From JAOAGA01 sp964540515 (lineage in GTDB: Bacteria; CALINM01): DNA of 64,000 nt. The translations under genes were made by a program, and so were the position numbers. Of this stretch, positions 41,433 to 49,905 are shown piece after piece. Where the stretch lies: positions 1 through 64,000 of the forward strand of contig CAZIMS010000009.1 of assembly GCA_964540515.1 (NCBI GenBank), in the 5' to 3' direction. A model generated the notes under the pieces. It searched no databases and was not told the origin of the DNA. It was given only the letters and a program-made list of their open reading frames with translations. Each line of letters begins with the position of its first letter. The stretch's first letter is position 1.

Positions 41433-42416
41433 TTGGTCACTAAGGTTTTTAGTATATCTGATAATATCAATCAGATTATAGCTCAATGTATAAGTATCCT
41501 AAAAATGGGTGGTCTCGTAGCCTTTCCAACAGAAACAGTGTATGGATTAGGCGCAATGGCCTTTGACCTTACAGGAGTTAACAAAATTTATGAGGTTAAG
41601 GGAAGACCCAAAGACAACCCTCTAATATATCATGTATCTTCAATAGACTGGATAGAGAAGCTTGCCAAACTATCAGAGAAGGAGTATAAAATCATAGAAA
41701 AATTCTTTCCAGGTCCATTAACATTGGTACTAAACAGCAAGATAGATAAGAGTTTTACTTTTAATCTAAATACCATCGCCATAAGAATGCCTGATAATCT
41801 TATTGCCCTTAAACTTATAAAAGAATGTGGTTCCCCTATAGTAGCCCCCAGTGCTAACCTCTCGGGAAGACCAAGTCCCACAAAGGTTGAGCACGTGATA
41901 GAAGATTTCTTGGGTAAGATTGATGCAATTATTGATGGTGGAGAGACTGTATATGGTATTGAGTCAACAGTTATAGATGCTACTTCTTATCCCTATAGAC
42001 TATTGAGATTAGGTGCTACTCCAATAGAAGATATTAGGGAGTGTGGATTTGAGATTCAAGCAGTTGACAGTAGTGAGTTGTTAAAAAGGTCTCCTGGAAC
42101 AAGGTATAGACATTATGCACCAAGAGGAAAGTTAATAATAATTGAGAAGATAGAAGATTTAAAAAAACATAAAGAGGTTATGGAATATAAAAGATGCGGC
42201 TATATGGGTATTAGTGTTTTTGAAGGTATTACTATTTGTCAAAAAGAGATTTTTAGAGATGACAGGGAGTATTCGAGATATCTTTATGCTACTTTAAGGT
42301 ATTTTGATGCCCTAAATATAGAAGTAATATTTGCTGAGGCTTTACCAGAAGTGGGGTTAGGACGGGCAATAAATGATAGATTACGTAGAGCCAGGGGAGA
42401 AGAACCTAATTTATAA
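41433..42416 (+). CDS. L-threonylcarbamoyladenylate synthase (Sua5/YwlC type)
   Basis: This 327-residue protein makes the intermediate for the universal t6A modification of ANN-decoding tRNAs. The YrdC-like domain (about 10-195) shows LVAFPTETVYGLG, KGRPKDNPLIYHV and APSANLSGRPSPT. A linker (SPGTRYRHYAPRG) leads to the C-terminal Sua5 domain (about 225-327). TTG 41433 is chosen as start because it gives the normal N-terminal length; no clear ribosome binding site is visible. It follows tatA by 20 bases. Confidence 0.93.
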   Translation: MVTKVFSISDNINQIIAQCISILKMGGLVAFPTETVYGLGAMAFDLTGVNKIYEVKGRPKDNPLIYHVSSIDWIEKLAKLSEKEYKIIEKFFPGPLTLVLNSKIDKSFTFNLNTIAIRMPDNLIALKLIKECGSPIVAPSANLSGRPSPTKVEHVIEDFLGKIDAIIDGGETVYGIESTVIDATSYPYRLLRLGATPIEDIRECGFEIQAVDSSELLKRSPGTRYRHYAPRGKLIIIEKIEDLKKHKEVMEYKRCGYMGISVFEGITICQKEIFRDDREYSRYLYATLRYFDALNIEVIFAEALPEVGLGRAINDRLRRARGEEPNL

Positions 42417-42436
42417 AAAGAGCTTAACCATATACA

Positions 42437-44212
42437 TTAATTTAAATAGTATATTAGCAAGTAAAGCAATAGAAAAAAGGTTACGTATAAAACAGTTGTA
42501 CCTATAGGCCAGTGTTTTACCATGTCTAAAGGATATTTTTCTATGATGGTTTTTAGCTCTTTTTCTTCCCTTTTTGCACCTAATATGTATAAAAGGCTCT
42601 CAAGGATTATTTTGGAAGCAAGCAAAGGATTTCTCGAGAACCATATAAACCATTTAAGGATATTTCTATAAAAGATCTTCTCAATGAGCTTATTTAGCTC
42701 TTCTTGGAAGAAATAAAAGGCTTTTAAGATTAGTCTTGTACCTTTCCTATAAAACCAGTCTGTGTCTAAGATAATATAGTAATTTTTTGCATCTAAATTC
42801 TTTAGGTAAAGAGTAAAAGCAACAAAACCACCCAAAAAAAGCTGAATCACAAAGATTATGTGTTCAATAGTATAGGGTTCATAAGAAACTTTATAGGGAA
42901 GAGCTTGATATAAAATATTTGGGTAGATGCCAATAATAAGGCAGAGTGATGATGCTAAAAACATCGCTATTGTCATATTTGTTGGGATAGATTTTGTAAT
43001 TATTTCTTCCTTTTTCTTTGAGAAAAATGCCAAATAGGGCAACTTTAGGGCTACTGAGATAAAAGTGCCTGTTGAAGCAAGATTTAGCATTAGCCAAGCA
43101 AATACATTATGTTCTTCTTGGCTTGCTGTTATTGTTAATGATTTACTTACAAAACCAGAAAGAAGGGGAGCACCCGAGATAGAAAGGGCACCTATGGCGT
43201 AGAATATAAAGATATTTTTTAATTTTGATAACAATCCACCCAACTCGTTAAGCCTTTCTTTACCAGTTGAGTAAATTATTGCTCCAACAGACATAAAAAG
43301 TAGTCCCTTATATATTATATGAGTAAAGGCATGGGAGATGGCACCATTTATTGCTAAAGGAGAGCCTAACCCTACCCCTACCACCATAAATCCTACCTGA
43401 CTTATAATGTGATAAGATAGAAGCCTTCTCATATCAAGGACCATAAAGGCATAAATTACACCATAAACTGCCATTAATGATCCTAAAATTATAAGGAGCT
43501 CAAAGCCTGAAAAAAATCTTATAAGAACGTATACAGCGCTTTTTGTAGTATAGGCAGATAAAAAAACTGAGCCACCAATTGTTGATTGGGGATAGGAGTC
43601 AGGCAGCCATGCAGAGAAGGGGATTGATGCGGCGTTTATTAAAAATCCCACAAGTATTAAATAGCTTGATAAGCCTTTGGAGTTAAAATTGTTAAAAGAG
43701 AAAAGGCCTGATTCTTTATAAATAAGGATTATGCCTGATAAAAGGAAAAAGCCACCCAAAAGATGTATAAGGAGGTATCTAAGCCCAGCCTCTTTTGAAG
43801 AAGAGTTTTTAGCTTGCCAAATTATAAAGGTAGAAAAGACTGCCATAAGCTCCCAAAAGAAGAAGAGGGATAGAAAATCACCAGCGAAGACAAGACCTAA
43901 AGAACTTCCACCATAGATAAGAGGAAATATCTTTTCCGCTTTGTCTTTACTATGGAGATTATAGATAATTCCGATAAAGGCGATGATTAGAAAAACGTAA
44001 AAGAAGGGAAGGTTTATCCTATCGTAATGAAATAGCTTAATACTTTGGTCTAAGAAATGGTAAGCAATAACATCATCCTGTAAGCTGAAAAAGTGAATTA
44101 ATGATATAATGGGGGTGACAACTAAAACAATATCTCCAAACTTCTTAGGTAGAAGAGTTATCACCAGAGCAGATAAGAAAAAAATGATATAAGGAGGCAT
44201 AAGCTCAATCAT
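42437..44212 (-). CDS. Mrp/complex I-type antiporter-like subunit (third copy), with C-terminal extension
   Basis: This 591-residue membrane protein of the MrpA/D-NuoL/M/N family has about 14 helices in the first 460 residues. Conserved points include the glutamate in FFWELMAVFSTF, lysines in helices (STKSAVYVLIRF in outline), and AISHAFTHIIYKGLLFMSVG with its channel histidine. The last 110 residues (EELNKLIEKIFYR onward) form a lateral-helix-like amphipathic extension and an extra membrane helix, as in NuoL-like subunits. It is the last gene of the operon and converges on the Sua5 gene. NADH dehydrogenase identity is unlikely because Mrp B, C, E, F and G genes are in the same run. Confidence 0.85.
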   Translation of the reverse strand: MIELMPPYIIFFLSALVITLLPKKFGDIVLVVTPIISLIHFFSLQDDVIAYHFLDQSIKLFHYDRINLPFFYVFLIIAFIGIIYNLHSKDKAEKIFPLIYGGSSLGLVFAGDFLSLFFFWELMAVFSTFIIWQAKNSSSKEAGLRYLLIHLLGGFFLLSGIILIYKESGLFSFNNFNSKGLSSYLILVGFLINAASIPFSAWLPDSYPQSTIGGSVFLSAYTTKSAVYVLIRFFSGFELLIILGSLMAVYGVIYAFMVLDMRRLLSYHIISQVGFMVVGVGLGSPLAINGAISHAFTHIIYKGLLFMSVGAIIYSTGKERLNELGGLLSKLKNIFIFYAIGALSISGAPLLSGFVSKSLTITASQEEHNVFAWLMLNLASTGTFISVALKLPYLAFFSKKKEEIITKSIPTNMTIAMFLASSLCLIIGIYPNILYQALPYKVSYEPYTIEHIIFVIQLFLGGFVAFTLYLKNLDAKNYYIILDTDWFYRKGTRLILKAFYFFQEELNKLIEKIFYRNILKWFIWFSRNPLLASKIILESLLYILGAKREEKELKTIIEKYPLDMVKHWPIGTTVLYVTFFLLLYLLIYYLN

Positions 44213-44435
44213 AGTAATCCTCTTTTTTATTAAGCCCTATCTTTTTTGCAAGGTAGGTTATAAAAATTATGAGGTAGGCAAATAAAAAACCTAAAATTGC
44301 GTAAAATGATGGTATCTTCTCTACAGAAAAATGCACATATTTTTTAGTCAAAACTTCAATGAAAAGAAGTATTAAAAACATAAGTAAGGAAAGAATTAAG
44401 GCTCTATATCTCTTTTCTTTACCAGTAAATAGCAA
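44205..44435 (-). CDS. Small two-helix membrane protein of the Mrp operon, function unknown
   Basis: This 76-residue protein has two hydrophobic helices (about 11-30 and 44-65) and basic loops. I recognise no family. Its start is two bases from the preceding antiporter-like gene's stop, and its end overlaps the next gene by eight bases, so it is certainly translated with the operon. It may be an accessory subunit bridging two large antiporter modules. Confidence 0.75.
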   Translation of the reverse strand: MLFTGKEKRYRALILSLLMFLILLFIEVLTKKYVHFSVEKIPSFYAILGFLFAYLIIFITYLAKKIGLNKKEDYYD

Positions 44436-44437
44436 CT

Positions 44438-45904
44438 TTAGCCTCCAACAAAAGTAGTTAAGTAGTCATAACTAAAAAACAAAGCTATGGTAATAAGTCC
44501 CGTAATCAAAAGAGATAGTTCCATAAAATAGATATATTGACCATCTACTTTATCTATATTTTTAGTAGGCTTAGGGCTTTCATTTTTGAAAAAGGCAGCG
44601 TAAACAATAGGCATAAAATATGAGGCATTTAAAAGAGTACTAATTGCTAAGATTGTAAATAAAAAGTAACAATTAGAGTTTGCGATCCCCTTCATAAGTA
44701 GAAATTTGCTGATAAAACCACCAAATCCAGGCATGCCAATCATAGATAGACTGCCAAAAGTAAAGGCGATCATTGTGATTGGCATCCTTTTTCCAATCCC
44801 GTCAAGTTTTGATATCTCTGATATATGGGTTTTCACATATATGGCACCAGCGCAGAAAAAGAGTGTAATCTTGCCAAAGGCGTGCATTACCAGATGGGTA
44901 AGAGCTGAGGTTAAGGCATATTTGTTTACCAAAGAGAGCCCTAAAACTATATAAGATAGTTGTGATATAGTAGAGTAGGCGAGTCTTAGTTTTAGGTTGT
45001 CCTGTTTTAGTGCGATCATAGATGAGAAAACTATTGTAACTGAAGATACAAACATAAGTATGTAGTGTCCATTTATAGTAATTAATATCTCGGGAGTGAA
45101 AATATAGTTTGTTATGCGATATAAAACAAAAACTCCAGCTTTTACTACAGCTACGGCATGAAGAAGGGCACTTACAGGAGTAGGTGCTACCATGGCGTTA
45201 GGGAGCCAGCTGTGCATCGGCATAATGGCTGTTTTTGATACACCAAATAGAAAGAGAAGAAAAATAACTATCAAGATTTTTTCATTTTGATAGTTATTAA
45301 AAAGCCCATTACTATTATAATAGTTATTTCCAGAAATACCTTGTGTTAAGATAATAGCAGTCATGAAAAATAAAAGAGAGGTACCCAAAAGATAGACCAA
45401 ATACTTTCTTCCAGCTCTTTTGGTCTCCTCTGATCCTTTGTGGGTAACCAGTGGATAGGTAAAAAGTGTTATAAGCTCATAAAAAATAAAGGTTGTAACA
45501 AGGTTTGCGGAGAAAGCTAATGCAGTAGTTGCGAAAAGGGTTAGGGCGAAAAATGTATAGAAACTAGTTTCTTTTTTATCTTTTAAACCTCTTAAATATC
45601 CTATTGAGTAGATAGTTGTGATAATCCAAAGAAAAGAGGCTACCCCTGCAAAAAGTATTGAAGAAGTGTCTGTTTTAAAAGATAGAGCAATTGTAGGAGT
45701 TATCTTTATAAGTTCAAAAAAAAGTATTCTTTCTGATAGGTATTCCTGTGCCATTTTTAGTACTAATATGAACATACCAAAGGCAGCTATAATTGAAAGA
45801 CCTTCTTTGACATTTTTGTAGTCTTTAAATATAACCATAAAAGGAGTAATTATTAAGGCTAAGAAGGGAACTAAGACAGGTAGAATGCTACTATATGTTT
45901 CCAT
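44438..45904 (-). CDS. Mrp/complex I-type antiporter-like subunit (second copy)
   Basis: This 488-residue protein has about 14 helices and belongs to the same proton-pumping family as MrpD and NuoM. It has the glutamate in TFIFYELITLFTYPLV, the lysine in LFLFGVSKTAIMPMHSWLP, the AMVAPTPVSALLHAVAVVKAGVFVLYR region with its conserved lysine, and a helix-8-type histidine in LTHLVMHAFGKITLFF. It likely forms one of the ion channels in the antiporter. It is three bases from the upstream copy. Confidence 0.87.
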   Translation of the reverse strand: METYSSILPVLVPFLALIITPFMVIFKDYKNVKEGLSIIAAFGMFILVLKMAQEYLSERILFFELIKITPTIALSFKTDTSSILFAGVASFLWIITTIYSIGYLRGLKDKKETSFYTFFALTLFATTALAFSANLVTTFIFYELITLFTYPLVTHKGSEETKRAGRKYLVYLLGTSLLFFMTAIILTQGISGNNYYNSNGLFNNYQNEKILIVIFLLFLFGVSKTAIMPMHSWLPNAMVAPTPVSALLHAVAVVKAGVFVLYRITNYIFTPEILITINGHYILMFVSSVTIVFSSMIALKQDNLKLRLAYSTISQLSYIVLGLSLVNKYALTSALTHLVMHAFGKITLFFCAGAIYVKTHISEISKLDGIGKRMPITMIAFTFGSLSMIGMPGFGGFISKFLLMKGIANSNCYFLFTILAISTLLNASYFMPIVYAAFFKNESPKPTKNIDKVDGQYIYFMELSLLITGLITIALFFSYDYLTTFVGG

Positions 45905-45907
45905 AAA

Positions 45908-47371
45908 CTAATGTCCTATTAGTATCTTTACTGCATCTCTTGAGAGAGCAAGAGGTAGATCAGTAATGATCCCAAAGAATAAACAAAGTAAAGCTAATAT
46001 ACCTGTAGGGATAAGCATACTTAAAGGCATCTCCGATACTGACTGTGGTAAATCCTTTTCTTTGAAATAGGCTATCTCTATTATGCGCCATATATAGATT
46101 AGACTTAGAGTGGAGCTTATAACTATTACAGAGATAACTAAAAAGTTATTAAGAGAAAAGGCTCCTAGAAGGAGATACCATTTGCTTAAAAAACCTACCG
46201 TTAAAGGGACTCCTACAAGTGATAATCCTGCAATTATGAAGAGAGCCATAGTAAAGGGCATCTCTTTTGCTATACCTTTCATGTCAGAGATATTTTCAAT
46301 ACCCCTTTTATATAAAAGCCCTCCAGCTATAAAAAAAAGGCAGCCCTTCATTAATGAGTGATTGAATATATGTAATATACTACCTTGTAATGCTATCTCA
46401 TTACCCATAGCAAGACCTAAGGTTATATAACCGATCTGACCTACACTGGAATAGGCAAGCATCTTTTTTAAGTTTTTCTGCGACAAAGCCAGAAAAGACC
46501 CTGCTAATATGGCAACAAGAGAGATAAAGACAAAAACCTTGTTAAAAGGTATAACATTTATATCAAACTCAATAGTAAAGACGGAGTATAAGATTCTTAT
46601 TAAGGCATAGGCGCTAACCTTTGTGCCAGTAGCAGCCAGCAAGGCACCAACAGGTGAGGGAGCGTAAGTATAGGCATTTGGAAGCCATATATGGAGTGGA
46701 AAAAGGGCTAACTTAAGACTTAAACCAAGAGTAAGAAAGGCAAAGGCAGTGCGCACCATCTTTGAATGATAGAGTGGTACTAACCTTAACTTTATATCGG
46801 CCATATTTAAAGAGCCTGTTGCCATAAAAAGATAACCTACTCCAATAAGAAAAAAAGTAGCTCCAATAGTTCCTAAAATAAGATAGTTATAACTTGCCAT
46901 TAAAGACTGCCTCTTATTTCCCATGGCTATTAAGGTGTAGCTACTAAGTGATGCGATCTCCACGAAAACATAAAGATTAAAGATATCACCAGTTATAACT
47001 ATACCCAATATGCCAGTGAAGAAAAGGTTTAGAAGACAGTAAAAAAGGGCTATTCTTTTTTCCTCTATCTCTTTTTCGAGACTTTTTTTTGAATAGATAA
47101 TTACGAGAAGATATACAGAAGAGATAATTATAAGTAATGTTAAACTCAATCCATCAACTACGTACTCAATCCCATAGGGAGGTTCATAACCTCCAAACCA
47201 GTAGAACTCCCTACCATAAAGGAGTACTCTTTTTAATGTAGACACAATTAAAAGGAAGGTTAATATCGCTCCAGATAGGGCTACGTAAAAGGCAGATTTT
47301 CTGTTTATCATTCCGAAAAGAGGTATAAAGAGAGAGATAAATAGGGGTAGGATAACTATAAAAACAATCAT
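45908..47371 (-). CDS. mnhD: MrpD-like antiporter subunit (first copy)
   Basis: This 487-residue, roughly 14-helix protein most resembles MrpD/MnhD. It follows the NuoK-like C subunit, as in standard mrp operons. Conserved features are the glutamate in NLYVFVEIASLSSYTLI, the lysine in LGLSLKLALFPLHIWLPNAYTYAPSP, and ILHIFNHSLMKGCLFFIAGG. It forms a proton channel coupled to cation movement. The start overlaps the stop of mnhC by one base. Confidence 0.9.
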   Translation of the reverse strand: MIVFIVILPLFISLFIPLFGMINRKSAFYVALSGAILTFLLIVSTLKRVLLYGREFYWFGGYEPPYGIEYVVDGLSLTLLIIISSVYLLVIIYSKKSLEKEIEEKRIALFYCLLNLFFTGILGIVITGDIFNLYVFVEIASLSSYTLIAMGNKRQSLMASYNYLILGTIGATFFLIGVGYLFMATGSLNMADIKLRLVPLYHSKMVRTAFAFLTLGLSLKLALFPLHIWLPNAYTYAPSPVGALLAATGTKVSAYALIRILYSVFTIEFDINVIPFNKVFVFISLVAILAGSFLALSQKNLKKMLAYSSVGQIGYITLGLAMGNEIALQGSILHIFNHSLMKGCLFFIAGGLLYKRGIENISDMKGIAKEMPFTMALFIIAGLSLVGVPLTVGFLSKWYLLLGAFSLNNFLVISVIVISSTLSLIYIWRIIEIAYFKEKDLPQSVSEMPLSMLIPTGILALLCLFFGIITDLPLALSRDAVKILIGH

Positions 47372-47745
47372 TAATTAGCCCTGTTTTCTTCTTCCGAGAG
47401 AATTTTAAGAATCTGTTCTTCCTCTATTGTTCGAAAACTCTTATAAATTCTTATTATTAATGCTAAAGCAACGGCTGTTGTGCTTATAGCAACTACTATT
47501 GCAGTTAGAATTAAAACGTGAGGGATGGGATTATCATATATTGAAGCCTTATCCCAGTGTATAGGTGCTGTCCCATCTTTTACCTTTCCCATTGATATAT
47601 AAAAAAGAAATACGGAAATTTGAAATATATTCATACCAATAATCTTTTTTATAAGATTATTTTTGGCTATCATGCCGTATAGCCCTATCATCATAAGTAG
47701 TATTGATATCCAGTAGTTAAATTTTGATACTATAAAATCAAACAT
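47371..47745 (-). CDS. mnhC: MrpC/NuoK-like antiporter subunit
   Basis: This 124-residue protein has three membrane helices and the NuoK/MrpC core GMIAKNNLIKKIIGMNIFQ, followed by NPIPHVLILTAIVVAISTTAVALALIIRIY in outline. In complex I the equivalent NuoK carries channel glutamates. Here the helix carries other polar residues, as in Mrp versions. It overlaps mnhB by eight bases upstream and mnhD by one base downstream. Confidence 0.92.
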   Translation of the reverse strand: MFDFIVSKFNYWISILLMMIGLYGMIAKNNLIKKIIGMNIFQISVFLFYISMGKVKDGTAPIHWDKASIYDNPIPHVLILTAIVVAISTTAVALALIIRIYKSFRTIEEEQILKILSEEENRAN

Positions 47746-48148
47746 CCTTTTTCCTTGCTATATCAAAGATAAATATTACCATTACAGCAGAAACTGTGAT
47801 AGCAATCCCAACCTCTATAGCGAAAATACCGAGATGAGCGGCAAGATGTGGGTTTTTGAAAGGTAGTTTTGTATATTCAAGATACTGTCCGCCCCACAGT
47901 ATGCACAAAAATCCAACGGTTGCAAAAATTATAGCGCCTAAAGAGCCAAAAATATCCATTAGTTTTAGAGAAAAGAGCCTTTTTCCCTTCTCAAGTCCAA
48001 AAACCACAATGTAGAGTATAATGCTTGTTCCAAATATTACTCCTCCCTGGAAACCTCCACCAGGACCCAAATCACCATGGGCAACTACGTATAGTGCATA
48101 AAGCTGAATAAAAGGTATCATCTTTCTTGTGATATAGGCTATTATCAT
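47738..48148 (-). CDS. mnhB: MrpB-like antiporter subunit
   Basis: This 136-residue protein has four helices and the MrpB (MnhB) domain. Visible features are YALYVVAHGDLGPGGGFQGG near residues 18-37 and a C-terminal EVGIAITVSAVMVIFIFD helix. The glycine-rich HGxxxPGGGFQGG motif is characteristic of MnhB. It starts immediately after the preceding gene with no gap. Confidence 0.92.
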   Translation of the reverse strand: MIIAYITRKMIPFIQLYALYVVAHGDLGPGGGFQGGVIFGTSIILYIVVFGLEKGKRLFSLKLMDIFGSLGAIIFATVGFLCILWGGQYLEYTKLPFKNPHLAAHLGIFAIEVGIAITVSAVMVIFIFDIARKKDV

Positions 48149-48682
48149 TTATATACCCTCTTTTCGCCTTAAAAGAATTACTACTGCAACACCAGCAGTA
48201 AATATTACTGTTGTCTCACCTAAAGTATCATAACCTCTGTAGCTTGCTAAGATGGCTGTAACAAAATTTTTTATTCCCAATTCAGCCATAGAGCCAATAA
48301 CGTATCGAGGGGCAAGGACATTATATGCCGGTGCCTCTATATCACCAAAAGCTGGCATATCAATAGTACCATATATCAAAACAAAACCTGTAAGAACTAC
48401 CATTGTTAAGGCAAAGAGATTATAAATATTGATTTTTTTTGTTTTTTTAGTTTCTTCTTCTCTTTTTGTTCTGCTTAAGGCTGAAAGGAATATGATTGTA
48501 GATACGCCAGCTCCTACAGCGGCTTCAGTAAAGGCCACATCTACCGCATTTAATCTTGTCCAGACTATGGTCATAACAAGACTAAAGGCACTTAAAATAA
48601 TTACAGAGCTTAACAAATCTTTAGTATTAATAGCATAGATGGAAAAAATAACCAAAAATATAAGTAAAAAAATATCAATCAT
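48149..48682 (-). CDS. MbhD/MrpA C-terminal-type antiporter subunit (DUF4040)
   Basis: This 177-residue protein has an N-terminal MbhD/DUF4040 three-helix unit (LLSSVIILSAFSLVMTIVW and DVAFTEAAVGAGVSTIIFL), a charged linker, and a second unit (VTAILASYRGYDTLGETTVIF), which corresponds to the MbhE-like end of MrpA. In classical mrp operons these domains are the C-terminal part of the large MrpA. Here they are a separate protein, as in hydrogenase-linked and some bacterial Mrp systems. It overlaps mnhG by eight bases. Confidence 0.87.
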   Translation of the reverse strand: MIDIFLLIFLVIFSIYAINTKDLLSSVIILSAFSLVMTIVWTRLNAVDVAFTEAAVGAGVSTIIFLSALSRTKREEETKKTKKINIYNLFALTMVVLTGFVLIYGTIDMPAFGDIEAPAYNVLAPRYVIGSMAELGIKNFVTAILASYRGYDTLGETTVIFTAGVAVVILLRRKEGI

Positions 48683-48992
48683 CTTTTCTCTCTTTTGTCC
48701 AGTGTTTTAGACCACTTAAATAAGCTGATTTAACAAGCGCATGTGTGGCCGTTGGGTTTGCGATAAGAACAAAGCATATGATAAAAAAGAGTTTTACGCT
48801 AATAAGAGATAAACCTTCATATATAATTAAACCAGTTAATATAAGGATCTGTCCCATTGTATCGGCCTTACCTGCTGGGTGGACTCTTGTATAAAAATCT
48901 GGTAACCTTACTATTCCTATGGATGCGACAATTATAAAAAAACAACCTAAAAAGATAAAAACACCAGATATAATGGTTCTTAATTCTATCAT
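48675..48992 (-). CDS. mnhG: MrpG-like antiporter subunit
   Basis: This 105-residue, three-helix protein has the MnhG signature IGIVRLPDFYTRVHPAGKADTMGQILIL in outline (residues about 24-51) and a C-terminal CFVLIANPTATHALVKSAY segment. It is an essential small subunit of Mrp antiporters. It overlaps mnhF by four bases (ATGA). Confidence 0.94.
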   Translation of the reverse strand: MIELRTIISGVFIFLGCFFIIVASIGIVRLPDFYTRVHPAGKADTMGQILILTGLIIYEGLSLISVKLFFIICFVLIANPTATHALVKSAYLSGLKHWTKERKDD

Positions 48993-49249
48993 CCTAATTT
49001 ACCAGTACTTCTGTATTTTAAAAAGGCAATAGTGGCAACAAAGTTAATAAGGGCATAAAGAAGGGCGATATCTAAAAAATGTGGTCTTCCATAGGAAAAG
49101 CCAATTAGAGAGAGTATTATAACAGCCTTTGTGCCTATAAAATTTATAGCCAAGACTCTATCAAAAATGTTTGGTCCCTTAATAGCTCTATATATTACAA
49201 GGGAAGAAGACAGTATTAGTAAAAGTAAGGCAGTATCAAACATTTTCAA
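48989..49249 (-). CDS. mnhF: MrpF-like antiporter subunit
   Basis: This 86-residue, three-helix protein contains the MnhF motif YRAIKGPNIFDRVLAINFIG (residues 20-39), with the conserved aspartate, and a LDIALLYALINFVATIAFLKY helix in outline. Related to the bile-acid-transporter-like small membrane fold, it is a standard Mrp subunit. It overlaps mnhE by 14 bases. Confidence 0.94.
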   Translation of the reverse strand: MKMFDTALLLLILSSSLVIYRAIKGPNIFDRVLAINFIGTKAVIILSLIGFSYGRPHFLDIALLYALINFVATIAFLKYRSTGKLG

Positions 49250-49712
49250 TATCTTTAATTCTTTTTTCCATTTTTCCAGTCATTAATGATTGAGCATAAT
49301 TAGACACTAAAGAATGAACTATAAACTCCTTTTTTTTGTCAACATCTATAGTAACTGTTCCTGGTGTCAAGGTAATGGAGTTTGCATATGTTACTATACA
49401 AAAATCTGTCTCTAATTCAGAGCTAAATTTAACAATAACAGGGTCAATAGGAAGTTTGGGGTGTAGAACTCTATAAACTAAATCTATATTTGCAAGAATT
49501 ATCTCGTATATTAAAAAGGGTAGATATTTTAAAAAATTTATAAATCTAAGCAGACCTTTCTTAAGATCTCTCTCTGAGATAAGTAGATCTTTTGATAAGT
49601 AGCCAACTAAAAGGCTTGAGATTATACCAGAAAAAATAAGTATAGGGTTTGTCTCTCCTGAGAGCAAAAACCAGAAACAAAAAAGTAAAATTGCTGTGAC
49701 TAAAAACCTCAT
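49236..49712 (-). CDS. mnhE: MrpE-like antiporter subunit
   Basis: This 158-residue protein has two N-terminal helices, a third at about 58-80, then the cytoplasmic MnhE domain with TYANSITLTPGTVTIDVD near residues 114-131. It is the first gene of the ten-gene operon. There is no Shine-Dalgarno motif. On the minus strand TTGACA lies at 49752-49747 with an AT-rich -10 region (about 49731-49722) only about ten bases from the ATG, again pointing to a near-leaderless transcript. Confidence 0.92.
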   Translation of the reverse strand: MRFLVTAILLFCFWFLLSGETNPILIFSGIISSLLVGYLSKDLLISERDLKKGLLRFINFLKYLPFLIYEIILANIDLVYRVLHPKLPIDPVIVKFSSELETDFCIVTYANSITLTPGTVTIDVDKKKEFIVHSLVSNYAQSLMTGKMEKRIKDIENV

Positions 49713-49860
49713 AACATTGTTTTAATATTAACAAAAAAATTTTTATTGTCAACTCTTAGATATTTATTTTTAAGTATTTACATTATAAAACCCTTTTCTT
49801 TATTTGATTTGATGAAATTTTTTGTTGAGGATTATAGAAAAAAGACCTAAAATTTACCAT

Positions 49861-49894
49861 TTAGAAAAGACAAAAGGTTAGAAAAGACAAAAGG
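49861..49894 (+). repeat. Tandem 17-base duplication before the kinase-like gene
   Basis: TTAGAAAAGACAAAAGG occurs twice in direct tandem (49861-49877 and 49878-49894), ending in the ribosome binding site GGGAGG of the next gene. It duplicates the leader and half the ribosome binding site. The cause is probably slipped replication. It could tune translation. Confidence 0.8.
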
Positions 49895-49905
49895 GAGGAT
49901 TAACT

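Noticed and set aside
42437..49712. Complex I (NADH dehydrogenase) operon
   Set aside because: Large subunits resemble NuoL/M/N, but MrpB, C, E, F and G are all present and no NuoA-J peripheral or quinone-site genes occur.
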